Assembly: GCA_035286585.1 (NCBI GenBank)
Contig: DATEDC010000201.1
Location: 1 to 13,527 of the forward strand
From: DSOS01 sp035286585
GTDB taxonomy: Bacteria; Chloroflexota; Anaerolineae; Anaerolineales; UBA4823
DNA length: 13,527 bases
Direction of reading: 5' to 3'
Part shown: in pieces, positions 6,423 to 13,468 of the stretch
How the letters are laid out: every line of letters begins with the position of its first letter
Numbering within the stretch: the first letter of the stretch is position 1
The notes under the pieces: model-generated
Told to the model about the DNA's origin: nothing
Seen by the model: the letters and a program-made list of their open reading frames with translations, nothing else
Database searches by the model: none
Position numbers and translations under genes: made by a program

Positions 6423-7553
6423 TCACCCGTCTGACACAACCAGCCGGCGCGGATATTCGGTGAATATAGTGGGTTCTGTTTCTCCGATCAGCACCGTGTC
6501 TTCCACCCGGACGCCCCAGGGGCCGGTATACAGCCCACAGTTGCCCACCGAGATGACCACGTTGGCAGGCAAGGGGGGCGGGGCTTTCTCGCCGTGGAAG
6601 AAGGCATGCCCGGGCGGCAGGGGCGCTTCTTCGAACTCGATGCCCACGCCGTGGATGGGGGGACCGAAGAGGTGCTCGCCGTGACCGCCGTCTCGGATGA
6701 CCTGGTGCAGGTGATGCTCGAGATCGGCGACGCCCACGCCGGCTTTCGCCAGCTGGATCGTGCTCTGCTGGGCTTTGAGGTAAAGGTCATAAGCCTGCTG
6801 CTGCTCTTCTGTAGGCCTGCCCGCGCACACCGTGCGGCAGATGTCAGCGCTGTAGCCGCTCACGATCGGGTGGATGTCGATCATCACCAGGTCTCCGGTC
6901 TGAATCTTGCGCGTGGTTGGCAGCCCGTGGGCGATGTTGGTGCGCGGGCCGGAGCTCACGTAGGTGCGCCAGAACTCCTCGGCGCCTGCCTGGCGCATGG
7001 CATACTCCGCTTCGGCGGCTATCTGGCTCTCGGTCAGGCCGGGCTTCACAGCTTCGACAGCTGCCGCCATCCCCGCCGCAGCCACCCTGGCAGCTTCGCG
7101 GATGCAGTTGACTTCGCCGGGCTCCTTGACCATGCGCAGCTCGGAAAGGATGTGCGTGCAGTCATTGACCTGCACTCCAGCCGGCTTGGCGTGCGGGTGG
7201 GTGAGCATGCCCAGCATGGATTGGGTCAGGAAAGTGTATTCCAGCCCCACAACTCCTTCTTGCAGATCGAAATGTTCAAAATAATGGGCGATGGAATGGA
7301 TCATGCCCACCTCGTCCTCGAAGGCGGCGAGGTGGTCGAAATGCGCCAGGCAGCTGACGTCTTCCACGTCGGTCGAGGGCACGCCCAGGGCGACTTTCCC
7401 CTGCTGGGTGACCATGGCGTAGGCGCACAGGCGCCCGTCGCCGGTCAGGTAGAACATGTTAGCGGGCTTGCTGAGCAGCAAAACGTCCAGGCCAGCCTGC
7501 TGCATCAAGCCCGTGCATTTTTCCAGGCGTTCCTGATAAGCCTTGTGGTTCAT
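6423..7553 (-). CDS. M24 (Xaa-Pro peptidase-like) family protein with an atypical metal site
   Basis: The 376-aa protein has the two-part build of aminopeptidase P/prolidase relatives: a creatinase-type N-terminal domain (1 to about 140), then the pita-bread M24 domain (about 145-370). Seen are NIAHG (H209), MIDIHP (D226), YSADICRT (D237), IHGVGIEFEEAP (H301) and VRVEDTV (E351). The D226-D237 distance of 11 and D237-H301 distance of 64 match methionine aminopeptidase. Two expected residues are missing. The Glu of the usual TIEPG motif is replaced in ISVGNCGLY (about 334-342), and the second His of the HGxGxxxHE motif is Glu308. It may therefore bind one metal, or act as a non-peptidase hydrolase like creatinase. 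Cytoplasmic; no signal peptide. ATG at 7553 follows AGGAGAG by about 8 nt. It converges on the VIT1 gene and diverges from the DsbA-NhaA gene. Confidence 0.85.
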   Translation of the reverse strand: MNHKAYQERLEKCTGLMQQAGLDVLLLSKPANMFYLTGDGRLCAYAMVTQQGKVALGVPSTDVEDVSCLAHFDHLAAFEDEVGMIHSIAHYFEHFDLQEGVVGLEYTFLTQSMLGMLTHPHAKPAGVQVNDCTHILSELRMVKEPGEVNCIREAARVAAAGMAAAVEAVKPGLTESQIAAEAEYAMRQAGAEEFWRTYVSSGPRTNIAHGLPTTRKIQTGDLVMIDIHPIVSGYSADICRTVCAGRPTEEQQQAYDLYLKAQQSTIQLAKAGVGVADLEHHLHQVIRDGGHGEHLFGPPIHGVGIEFEEAPLPPGHAFFHGEKAPPPLPANVVISVGNCGLYTGPWGVRVEDTVLIGETEPTIFTEYPRRLVVSDG

Positions 7554-7595
7554 GGTTTACTCTCCTGTACATCCAACTATGTCAAAACCCTCATG

Positions 7596-7624
7596 AATTT
7601 ACAGAAAAATCGGTTAAAAGACAA
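7596..7624 (-). promoter_or_regulatory. Possible promoter of the M24 gene
   Basis: On the minus strand TTGTCT (7624-7619) is followed after 17 bp by TAAATT (7601-7596). Each box matches its consensus in four of six positions, and the spacing is ideal. Transcription would start near 7589, leaving a 36-nt leader with a good ribosome binding site. No equally good promoter was found for the divergent NhaA gene; a TATACT at 7701-7706 lacks a -35 partner. Confidence 0.35.
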
Positions 7625-7744
7625 GTGAATAATGTCACATATCGAGAGGCGGGGTTTGATACTCATACTCTCTCCACACTGTGGCTTTTATCATTGAGGG
7701 TATACTTTAGGGAAAAATTACAAAAACAAGCCATAACAAGAGAA

Positions 7745-9601
7745 ATGTCTATGACAACAAAAGTATCCCCCAAATTGGCTGTGCCGATAAGCCCAGGCGA
7801 GCATGTCAAAGGCCCTGACGATGCGCCGGTGACACTGGTGGAATATGGCGATTATGAATGTCCGTACTGCGGGCGCGCCGAGCTGGTGATAAAGGAGATC
7901 CAGGAACGCACGGGCAACCAGGTGCGCCTGGCATACCGCCACTTCCCCATTTCCACGGCTCACCCACACGCCCGCCGGGCGGCAGAAGCCGCCGAGGCGG
8001 CTGGCGCGCAAGGTAAATTTTGGGAGATGCACGCGCTGCTTTTCCAACACCAGGATGCTCTGGAAGAAGAAGATCTTTTCCGCTACGCGCTTGAGCTTGA
8101 CCTGGATATGGAGCAGTTTGAGCGCGAGCTCAGCAGTCATGTGCACGCCGATCGTGTAAAAGAGGATTTCAGGGGTGGGCTCAGGAGTGGGGTCAACGGC
8201 ACACCGACCTGGTTCATCAACGATGTGCGCTACGACGGGGCCTGGGATATTGAAACGCTGCTCGAGGCGGTGGAACAACCTATGGGGCTCAAGATCAGGC
8301 TGCTTACCCAGGAGTTCACCCGCTTTGCCGCCTCGGGCGGGATCATGCTGCTTATTTTTGCGCTGCTGGCTTTGCTGTGGGCGAACTCCTCCCTGGCGCA
8401 TACGTACAACGAGCTGTGGGAAACCAGCCTGGGGATCAACTTGCGGACACTAACGCTTTCAGAACACCTGCTGGGATGGGTGAATGACGGCTTGATGGCG
8501 ATTTTTTTCTTCCTGGTGGGTCTCGAAATCAAGCGTGAAATCACCACCGGTGAATTGTCCGGCCCGAGAAAAGCTGCCCTCCCCATTGCCGCTGCCATAG
8601 GGGGCATGCTGGTGCCAGCGATCATCTACAGCGCGCTGAACCTGACAAACCCCGAAGCCTTGAAGGGCTGGGGCATACCCATGGCGACTGATATCGCTTT
8701 CACGCTCGTGATCCTCACGGTGCTAGGCAGCCGAGTTCCCTTGTCTATGAAGGTTTTCTTCACTGCCCTTGCCATCGCCGACGACCTGGGCGCCATCCTG
8801 GTGATCGCGATTTTTTACACCTCGACCATTCATCTGAACGGCTTGCTGCTGGGGGCTGCTTTTTTTATTGGGCTGGTTATCCTCAACCGCTGGCGAGTGT
8901 ACTCACCCTGGCCCTACGCGCTGTTGGGCATTGGTTTGTGGTTCGGCTTCCTTGAGTCAGGTATCCACCCCACCATCGCAGGCGTGCTGCTGGCTGTGAC
9001 CATCCCAACCCGCAGTCCAGCCAGGCTAAGTTTTTTGGTTGCCCAGGCTGAAACCGCACTGAGGCAATACAAGAACTCACCAGAGCAAAGCGGTCGCGGG
9101 CAGGCTTTGTTGCGTAGCATGCAGACCATCACCGAGCGCTTGGAGCCGCCTGCCCAACGACTGGAACATGGCCTGGAACCCCTGGTCTCTTATCTGATCC
9201 TGCCCATCTTCGCCCTGGCCAATGCAGGCATATCCCTGCCAGCAGATATGGTAAAAAGTCTCCTCAACCCAATCAGCCTGGGTATCACCTTGGGGCTGGT
9301 CGTAGGCAAACCAGCCGGGATATCCCTGTTCTCCTGGCTGGCGGTCCGCAGTGGAATTGCCGAAAAACCAGTTGATATCACCTGGCCCCAGTTGATCAGC
9401 GCCAGTTTTCTGGCGGGGATTGGCTTCACGATGTCGCTTTTCATCGCCAGTGCGGCTTTCGAGCAAACCAGCCTGCTGTCGGATGCCAAGGTTGGCATCC
9501 TGTTCGCTTCCGTAATGGCTACCGCACTGGGCTGGACCTTGCTGCGAGTCACCAGCCCATCCTATGACTCCGTAACCAGCGCAAAAGGGACGAGCGAATA
9601 G
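7745..9601 (+). CDS. nhaA: DsbA-like thioredoxin domain fused to NhaA sodium/proton antiporter
   Basis: From ATG 7745 the protein has 618 residues. Residues 1 to about 180 are a DsbA/thioredoxin-4 type domain with the redox pair CPYC (C39, C42) and the cis-proline loop GTPTW (P154). Residues from about 190 to 610 are a full NhaA antiporter. It has TDIAF (D316), the paired aspartates of LAIADDLGA (D346, D347) and GKPAGI (K522), equivalent to E. coli D133, D163, D164 and K300, and GIGFTMSLFI near the end. NhaA exports Na+ for H+ at the cytoplasmic membrane. There is no signal peptide before the DsbA part, and the N-terminus of NhaA is cytoplasmic, so the thiol domain should face the cytoplasm, unlike classical DsbA. 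The frame is open 40 codons further up to a GTG at 7625, but that part looks like leader sequence; ATG 7745 and 7751 are both possible starts, and both have weak ribosome binding sites. Confidence 0.9.
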   Translation: MSMTTKVSPKLAVPISPGEHVKGPDDAPVTLVEYGDYECPYCGRAELVIKEIQERTGNQVRLAYRHFPISTAHPHARRAAEAAEAAGAQGKFWEMHALLFQHQDALEEEDLFRYALELDLDMEQFERELSSHVHADRVKEDFRGGLRSGVNGTPTWFINDVRYDGAWDIETLLEAVEQPMGLKIRLLTQEFTRFAASGGIMLLIFALLALLWANSSLAHTYNELWETSLGINLRTLTLSEHLLGWVNDGLMAIFFFLVGLEIKREITTGELSGPRKAALPIAAAIGGMLVPAIIYSALNLTNPEALKGWGIPMATDIAFTLVILTVLGSRVPLSMKVFFTALAIADDLGAILVIAIFYTSTIHLNGLLLGAAFFIGLVILNRWRVYSPWPYALLGIGLWFGFLESGIHPTIAGVLLAVTIPTRSPARLSFLVAQAETALRQYKNSPEQSGRGQALLRSMQTITERLEPPAQRLEHGLEPLVSYLILPIFALANAGISLPADMVKSLLNPISLGITLGLVVGKPAGISLFSWLAVRSGIAEKPVDITWPQLISASFLAGIGFTMSLFIASAAFEQTSLLSDAKVGILFASVMATALGWTLLRVTSPSYDSVTSAKGTSE

Positions 9602-9715
9602 CCGTTGAAGGGTGTGCCAACCAGGGCTGCGATCAGGCCTGGCTCATCATGGATCGATTCGTTGAGCTGCGCTTTGGCTGCCTTGCCCGCCGCCAGGCAG
9701 GTCTTCGGCATCGGA

Positions 9716-9721
9716 TATAAT
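9716..9721 (+). promoter_or_regulatory. Consensus -10 box before the Moco sulfurase-like gene
   Basis: TATAAT sits 28 nt before the ATG at 9750 and predicts a transcript start near 9728 with a GAGGG ribosome binding site in the short leader. The bases 16-18 bp upstream do not resemble a -35 box, so the promoter may need an activator. Confidence 0.4.
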
Positions 9722-9749
9722 ACACACCTGCCTTGAGGGTTTCCTGGAA

Positions 9750-11180
9750 ATGGAAGCATCGTATTCCGACTTTATCCACAAATATCCCTCCTATCTGGCA
9801 ACCAGCGCCCTGGATGACCTGAGAGAGAGTGAATACGCGCGCCTGGACCGTCTGGGACACGCCTATCTGGATTACACCGGCGGGGGCCTGTACGCCGAGC
9901 GCCAGGTGCGGGAGCACCAGGGACTGCTGCTCGACAACGTTTACGGCAACCCGCATTCGATCAACCCGACTTCCTCGCTGGCGACCGAGCTGGTAGAAAA
10001 AGCCAGAAGCTACGTGCTCGAGTTTTTCAACCCCTCGCCGGATGATTATCTGGTCATCTTCACCCCCAATGCCAGCGGAGCGCTCAAGCTGATCGGGGAG
10101 TCTTACCCCTTCAGCCCTGGCTCACAACTGCTGCTCACTTTCGATAACCATAACTCGGTCAACGGCATCCGGGAGTACGCCCGCGCCAGGGGAGCCAGCC
10201 ACGCTTACATGGCGATGACCGCTCCCGACCTGCGCATGGACGCAAGCCTGCTCTTATCTCACCTGGAGTCCGCCGACCCAAACGAGAACAACCTGTTCGC
10301 TTTTCCGGCCCAGTCCAATTTCTCGGGGGTGCAGCATTCGTTAGAGTGGGTTGCCGAAGCGCAGAAGAGAGGCTGGGATGTGATCGCCGACTGCGCCGCC
10401 TTCGTGGCTACAAACCGCCTGGACCTCAGCCGCTGGCGTCCGGATTTTGTGCCCATTTCATTCTACAAAATGTTCGGCTATCCCACCGGTCTGGGCTGCC
10501 TGCTGGCGCGCAAACCTGCCCTCGAAAAGCTGCGCCGCCCCTGGTTCGCCGGCGGCGCGGTTTTTGCCGCTTCCATCCGTGGTGATGCTTATTACCTGGC
10601 GGATGACGAGGCGGGCTTCGAAGATGGCACCGTGAACTACCTGGATATCCCCGCGGTGGAAATCGGCTTGCGCCATCTCGACTCCATTGGCATGGAGCTG
10701 ATCCACGAACGGGTCATCTGCCTGACCGGCTGGCTGCTGGAAACGCTGCAATCTCTGCGCCATCAAAACGGGGTACCCCTGGTCAAGGTCTACGGCCCAC
10801 CAGACACAGAGATGCGCGCTGGGACGATTCCGCTAAACATCCTGGACCCGGCCGGGAAAGTGGTTGACGAGCGGATCGTTGAGCAGGCTGCCATGGAGAA
10901 ACTGATCTCGATCCGCACCGGCTGCTTTTGCAATCCGGGGGCGGGCGAGATTGCCTTCAGTCTCCCAACCGAGGCGCTGGAGGGCATCTTCGCGAGTGGG
11001 GAGAAGCTGAGCTATGACGCTTATCTGGAAGCGGTGGGCCTGCCCAGCTCCGGCGCACTGCGCGTTTCGCTGGGCCTGGTGAGCAATTTCACCGATGTGT
11101 ACCGCTTTGTCGAGCTGGTCCGCTCCTTTCGCGATCGTTTCCATGAGAGTGCGCGCTTAAAACCCAGATCTCATTGCTAA
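9750..11180 (+). CDS. Molybdenum cofactor sulfurase-like class V aminotransferase
   Basis: The 476-aa PLP enzyme resembles the N-terminal domain of eukaryotic Moco sulfurase (MOCOS/ABA3). Landmarks are AYLDYTGGGLY (38-48), GNPHS (66-70), FTPNASGALKLIGE (104-117), DNHNSV (132-137, H134 stacks on PLP), ADCAAF (D214), SFYKMFGYPTG (Lys240 carries PLP) and RTGCFCNPGAG (Cys392, Cys394), where the family's active Cys forms a persulfide. In the known reaction sulfur taken from L-cysteine is passed to the cofactor of xanthine oxidase-type enzymes. The C-terminal MOSC domain of the eukaryotic enzyme is absent, and no MOSC protein, molybdoenzyme or Fe-S assembly gene lies in the window. The real sulfur acceptor is thus open; a general cysteine desulfurase role is the alternative. 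A single-gene unit: its own -10 box before it, a strong terminator after it. Confidence 0.85.
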   Translation: MEASYSDFIHKYPSYLATSALDDLRESEYARLDRLGHAYLDYTGGGLYAERQVREHQGLLLDNVYGNPHSINPTSSLATELVEKARSYVLEFFNPSPDDYLVIFTPNASGALKLIGESYPFSPGSQLLLTFDNHNSVNGIREYARARGASHAYMAMTAPDLRMDASLLLSHLESADPNENNLFAFPAQSNFSGVQHSLEWVAEAQKRGWDVIADCAAFVATNRLDLSRWRPDFVPISFYKMFGYPTGLGCLLARKPALEKLRRPWFAGGAVFAASIRGDAYYLADDEAGFEDGTVNYLDIPAVEIGLRHLDSIGMELIHERVICLTGWLLETLQSLRHQNGVPLVKVYGPPDTEMRAGTIPLNILDPAGKVVDERIVEQAAMEKLISIRTGCFCNPGAGEIAFSLPTEALEGIFASGEKLSYDAYLEAVGLPSSGALRVSLGLVSNFTDVYRFVELVRSFRDRFHESARLKPRSHC

Positions 11181-11186
11181 ACGGGG

Positions 11187-11224
11187 TGAGCGCCGGCCCA
11201 ATTCAAGTGCCGGCGCTCATTTGT
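11187..11224 (+). terminator. Intrinsic terminator after the Moco sulfurase-like gene
   Basis: TGAGCGCCGGC (11187-11197) and GCCGGCGCTCA (11209-11219) form a perfect 11-bp, GC-rich stem with an 11-nt loop, followed by TTTGT. It begins 6 nt after the stop codon of the plus-strand gene. The T-tract is short. On the minus strand no T-run follows, so it mainly serves the plus-strand gene. Confidence 0.8.
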
Positions 11225-11255
11225 CGCACTCGCTTGGCCCGGTTATTGGTGCTAC

Positions 11256-12449
11256 TCACCGCGCCATCACTTGGCTTTCGCTAACGGGGACAGCCGCACG
11301 TCTCGGCAACACCTTCATCCCGAACAGGAAGCGCAGGACATTGATCCGCCGCACCAGGAACTCGTACAGGACCATCACGATCAAGAATGAGGCGCTCAGG
11401 ATGGACAGGAACTTTACCAGATCGGGGACGGCCCAGCGTACCACAAAGAAGGCCAGAGATAAAACCACCGTCTGATGCAGGATGTAGAACGGCAGCACGG
11501 CTTCGTTGGCATATCGGAGGAAGGGCTTGTTCCGGTTGAGATGCTGAAAGCCGAAGCCAAAGATCGCCAGCAGCCAGCACCAGGCGCTCAGGCAGAACAA
11601 GGCTGTGCCAACGACAAAACCCGGCGTGCCGAAAACGGGATCGCCCAGGGCATCCCATATGATACCGATGGCTGGCGCTAAGAGGACGCCGGCTGTCAGC
11701 GAAATCCAGCGCCAGCTCTTGATGCTCGCCTGCAGTCGTTCGTTGGAGACGATCACAAAGCCGGACAGAAAGAAACTCAGATAGATAAATATACTCCAGC
11801 CGCCCAGCACGGTCGTGCCCCAACCATTCGGATCCAGCAAGTTGAACAGGACGGTCGGAGGCAGGGCTAACAGAAATGCGCCCCCTGGCTTCGCCAGAAA
11901 ATCGCCCAGTCCCTGCAAGACGCGCTGCCCGCTTCCGCTTTTCTTGAGCCACACGAAGAGCGGCAGGCAGAGTAAGGCGAACAGAAATAACGCCTCCAGG
12001 TACCACAGGTGCAGGCCCATCCAGGCGAAGTTGCCGCCGAAGCCGTACATGCCGTCGAAGTAGTGCGGGTAGAAGTCGAAGAACGATCCGCTGAATTCAC
12101 CCTTGTGAAGCCTCTCAAGGTAGACCTGAAAAGCGATGTGGGTGAAGGTGCCGATGGTCAGCGGCACGAGCAGGCGGACGGCGATGCCTTTGAGGTATTT
12201 CCCCGGGCCGACTTTGCCCAAGGCGTAGAACACACTGGCGCCCGAGATGATGAAGATCAGCGGCAAGCCCCAAATAGCGGCGAAATCGCTCACGTCATCA
12301 ATAAATTGGTAGGTGATTGAGTTCTTGATCGAGAAGGGATCCGGGGCGAAAATCAGGGCGCAGTGATAGACGAAGATGGCCAAGATCGCCAGGGCACGCA
12401 ACCAGTCTAGCTCATATCTGCGCGGTACAGTAGTGGATAGGGTGTTCAT
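11256..12449 (-). CDS. Membrane acyltransferase, acyltransferase-3 / OpgC-like
   Basis: This 397-aa polytopic membrane protein (about ten hydrophobic helices) shows the acyltransferase-3 signature YELDWLRALAILAIFVYH, with D15, R18 and the likely catalytic His29. It also has HLWYLEALF (147-155) and the C-terminal motif YANEAVLPFYILHQ (313-326, with H325). Members move acyl groups from cytoplasmic donors onto surface glycans, lipids or antibiotics; OpgC succinylates periplasmic glucans. The substrate here cannot be inferred because no glycan genes are nearby. The start at 12449 follows AAGGAAGG by 6 nt; an in-frame GTG at 12473 would itself lie before that site and is rejected. About 70 bp upstream in the same direction is a truncated paralogue. 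Confidence 0.85.
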   Translation of the reverse strand: MNTLSTTVPRRYELDWLRALAILAIFVYHCALIFAPDPFSIKNSITYQFIDDVSDFAAIWGLPLIFIISGASVFYALGKVGPGKYLKGIAVRLLVPLTIGTFTHIAFQVYLERLHKGEFSGSFFDFYPHYFDGMYGFGGNFAWMGLHLWYLEALFLFALLCLPLFVWLKKSGSGQRVLQGLGDFLAKPGGAFLLALPPTVLFNLLDPNGWGTTVLGGWSIFIYLSFFLSGFVIVSNERLQASIKSWRWISLTAGVLLAPAIGIIWDALGDPVFGTPGFVVGTALFCLSAWCWLLAIFGFGFQHLNRNKPFLRYANEAVLPFYILHQTVVLSLAFFVVRWAVPDLVKFLSILSASFLIVMVLYEFLVRRINVLRFLFGMKVLPRRAAVPVSESQVMAR

Positions 12450-12519
12450 TTTGATCCTTCCTTTCGCGCTCACAGTTTGCGACTTCTGTTCGTTTCAATC
12501 GGCTCCCACCTTTGGGCAG

Positions 12520-12993
12520 TCATGACACGGGTTGAGCCGCAAGATCCGCAGCCGGCGTGGCCGGTTTGCGCAACTTGAGCCCAAAGACCCGCCGCACCGG
12601 GTTCACCCGCCGGACGCCGAACTCGTACAGCCCCAGGGTGATTCCGAAAGCCAGCGGGGCGATGATCAGGTATTTGGCAAGGATAGAGAGCGGCAGTGGA
12701 ATGACGAAGTAGCCGAGGACCAGGATCACGGGCTGGTGCAGGATGTAAAACGGCAGCACCCCTTCGTTAGCGTAGGCGAGCAGGCGGCGGTTGGCGGTCA
12801 GGTAGCGCATCCCGTAGCCCAGGATCGCTAGCAACGTGCTCCAGATGAGCAGGCTGCCCAGGGTCATCACCAACGCGAAGACTAATAAGGTGGGATGCTC
12901 ACCCATGGCGCCGGTGATTACTCCAGCAGCCAGGGTAAAGACCAAAGCCAGCGCCAGGGAGACCGCGCCGGTTGGGTCGGTCAACTGGCGCAC
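12520..12993 (-). pseudogene. C-terminal fragment of a second acyltransferase-3 protein
   Basis: The 157 codons read from a GTG at 12993 match the last third of the neighbouring acyltransferase: WSTLLAILGYG against WCWLLAIFGFG, LLAYANEGVLPFYILHQ against FLRYANEAVLPFYILHQ, and LYEFGVRRVNPVRRVFGLK against LYEFLVRRINVLRFLFGMK. The N-terminal two thirds, including the DxxR...H active-site helix, are absent. The frame stays open upstream only to a TAA at 13063-13065, and the extra codons show no helices of the family. It keeps about four membrane helices but cannot be an active enzyme. Together with its neighbour it is the decayed half of an old tandem duplication; divergence is high, so the duplication is not recent. 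Confidence 0.75.
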
Positions 12994-13065
12994 CGAGCCT
13001 AACGCATCCCCCAGGTGGTACTGCCAGCCGCAAGATCGCCCGCCTGGGGCCAGTGGCGGTGATTA

Positions 13066-13321
13066 TACAGATAAGCAGCTTTACTATTTAATCCCTGGTT
13101 GACAAATTGGGGACACTTACGCTACCCATTAATGTCATAAGCTGAGGGTGGTTTGCGTGCAGGTAATGGTGGATAATATCAAGGCCTATGGATGCTTGCT
13201 TTGCGCGTCAGTGGAGGTGGTCAAGACTTTTTAGACAGCAAAATGGCATAGTTTAAGGTGGATTCCTCCTTTCCGAATTCTTTAACATTGTCTCAGCCAA
13301 CTCGAACCTTAAAAACTTGTC
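13066..13321. other. Gene-free stretch left of the structured RNA candidate
   Basis: No reading frame of useful length or recognised protein is seen on either strand. A TTGACA at 13100-13105 has no good -10 partner. The phrase AAATTGGGGACACTTACG (13105-13122) resembles short repeats that I recall from the surroundings of REP-type transposases, but only one copy is present here. The segment probably replaced or followed the lost front of the acyltransferase fragment. Confidence 0.4.
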
Positions 13322-13350
13322 GTGACTGCCCCTCTACCGAGTGGTACAAT
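13322..13350 (+). promoter_or_regulatory. Promoter of the structured RNA candidate
   Basis: GTGACT (13322-13327) and TACAAT (13345-13350) are 17 bp apart, and TGG directly before the -10 box makes it an extended -10. The predicted transcript start is near 13357, right at the first stem of the structured segment. Confidence 0.45.
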
Positions 13351-13356
13351 CCTTCT

Positions 13357-13468
13357 GCTTGTGCGGAGGGTACGGCTCTGCTGGAGAGCAACCGGAGCGC
13401 CGCCACAAGCCTGGTGACAGGGCAGAGGCCAGTACGGCTCTGCTCTTTTGCTTCCGCCCTGTTACCGG
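13357..13468 (+). ncRNA. Candidate structured RNA with two hairpin domains and an internal repeat
   Basis: Domain 1: CTTGTGCGG (13358-13366) pairs with CCGCCACAAG (13400-13409) with one bulged C, enclosing a hairpin GCTCT/AGAGC (13375-13379 with 13385-13389). Domain 2: GGTGACAGGGC (13413-13423) pairs with GCCCTGTTACC (13456-13466) over 11 bp with one G-U, extendable by two pairs, and encloses a smaller bulged hairpin (13424-13430 with 13436-13441). The 13-mer GTACGGCTCTGCT occurs in both domains (13370-13382 and 13432-13444). A promoter lies just upstream; no T-rich terminator follows, so it could be the leader (riboswitch-like) of a gene beyond the window. It does not match the conserved cores of RNase P, tmRNA, SRP RNA or the common riboswitches that I can recall. 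Confidence 0.4.

Noticed and set aside
5705..6439. Minus-strand frame of 244 codons opposite the VIT1 gene
   Set aside because: Low-complexity Gln/Arg-rich translation with no domain; antisense shadow of the transporter.
6594..7628. Long plus-strand frame of 344 codons opposite the M24 gene
   Set aside because: It mirrors the M24 coding frame, has no family motifs, and its opposite strand has clear catalytic residues and a proper start.
13357..13468. RNase P, tmRNA, SRP RNA, cobalamin or glycine riboswitch at the right end
   Set aside because: The conserved core sequences of these RNAs that I know were looked for and not found.
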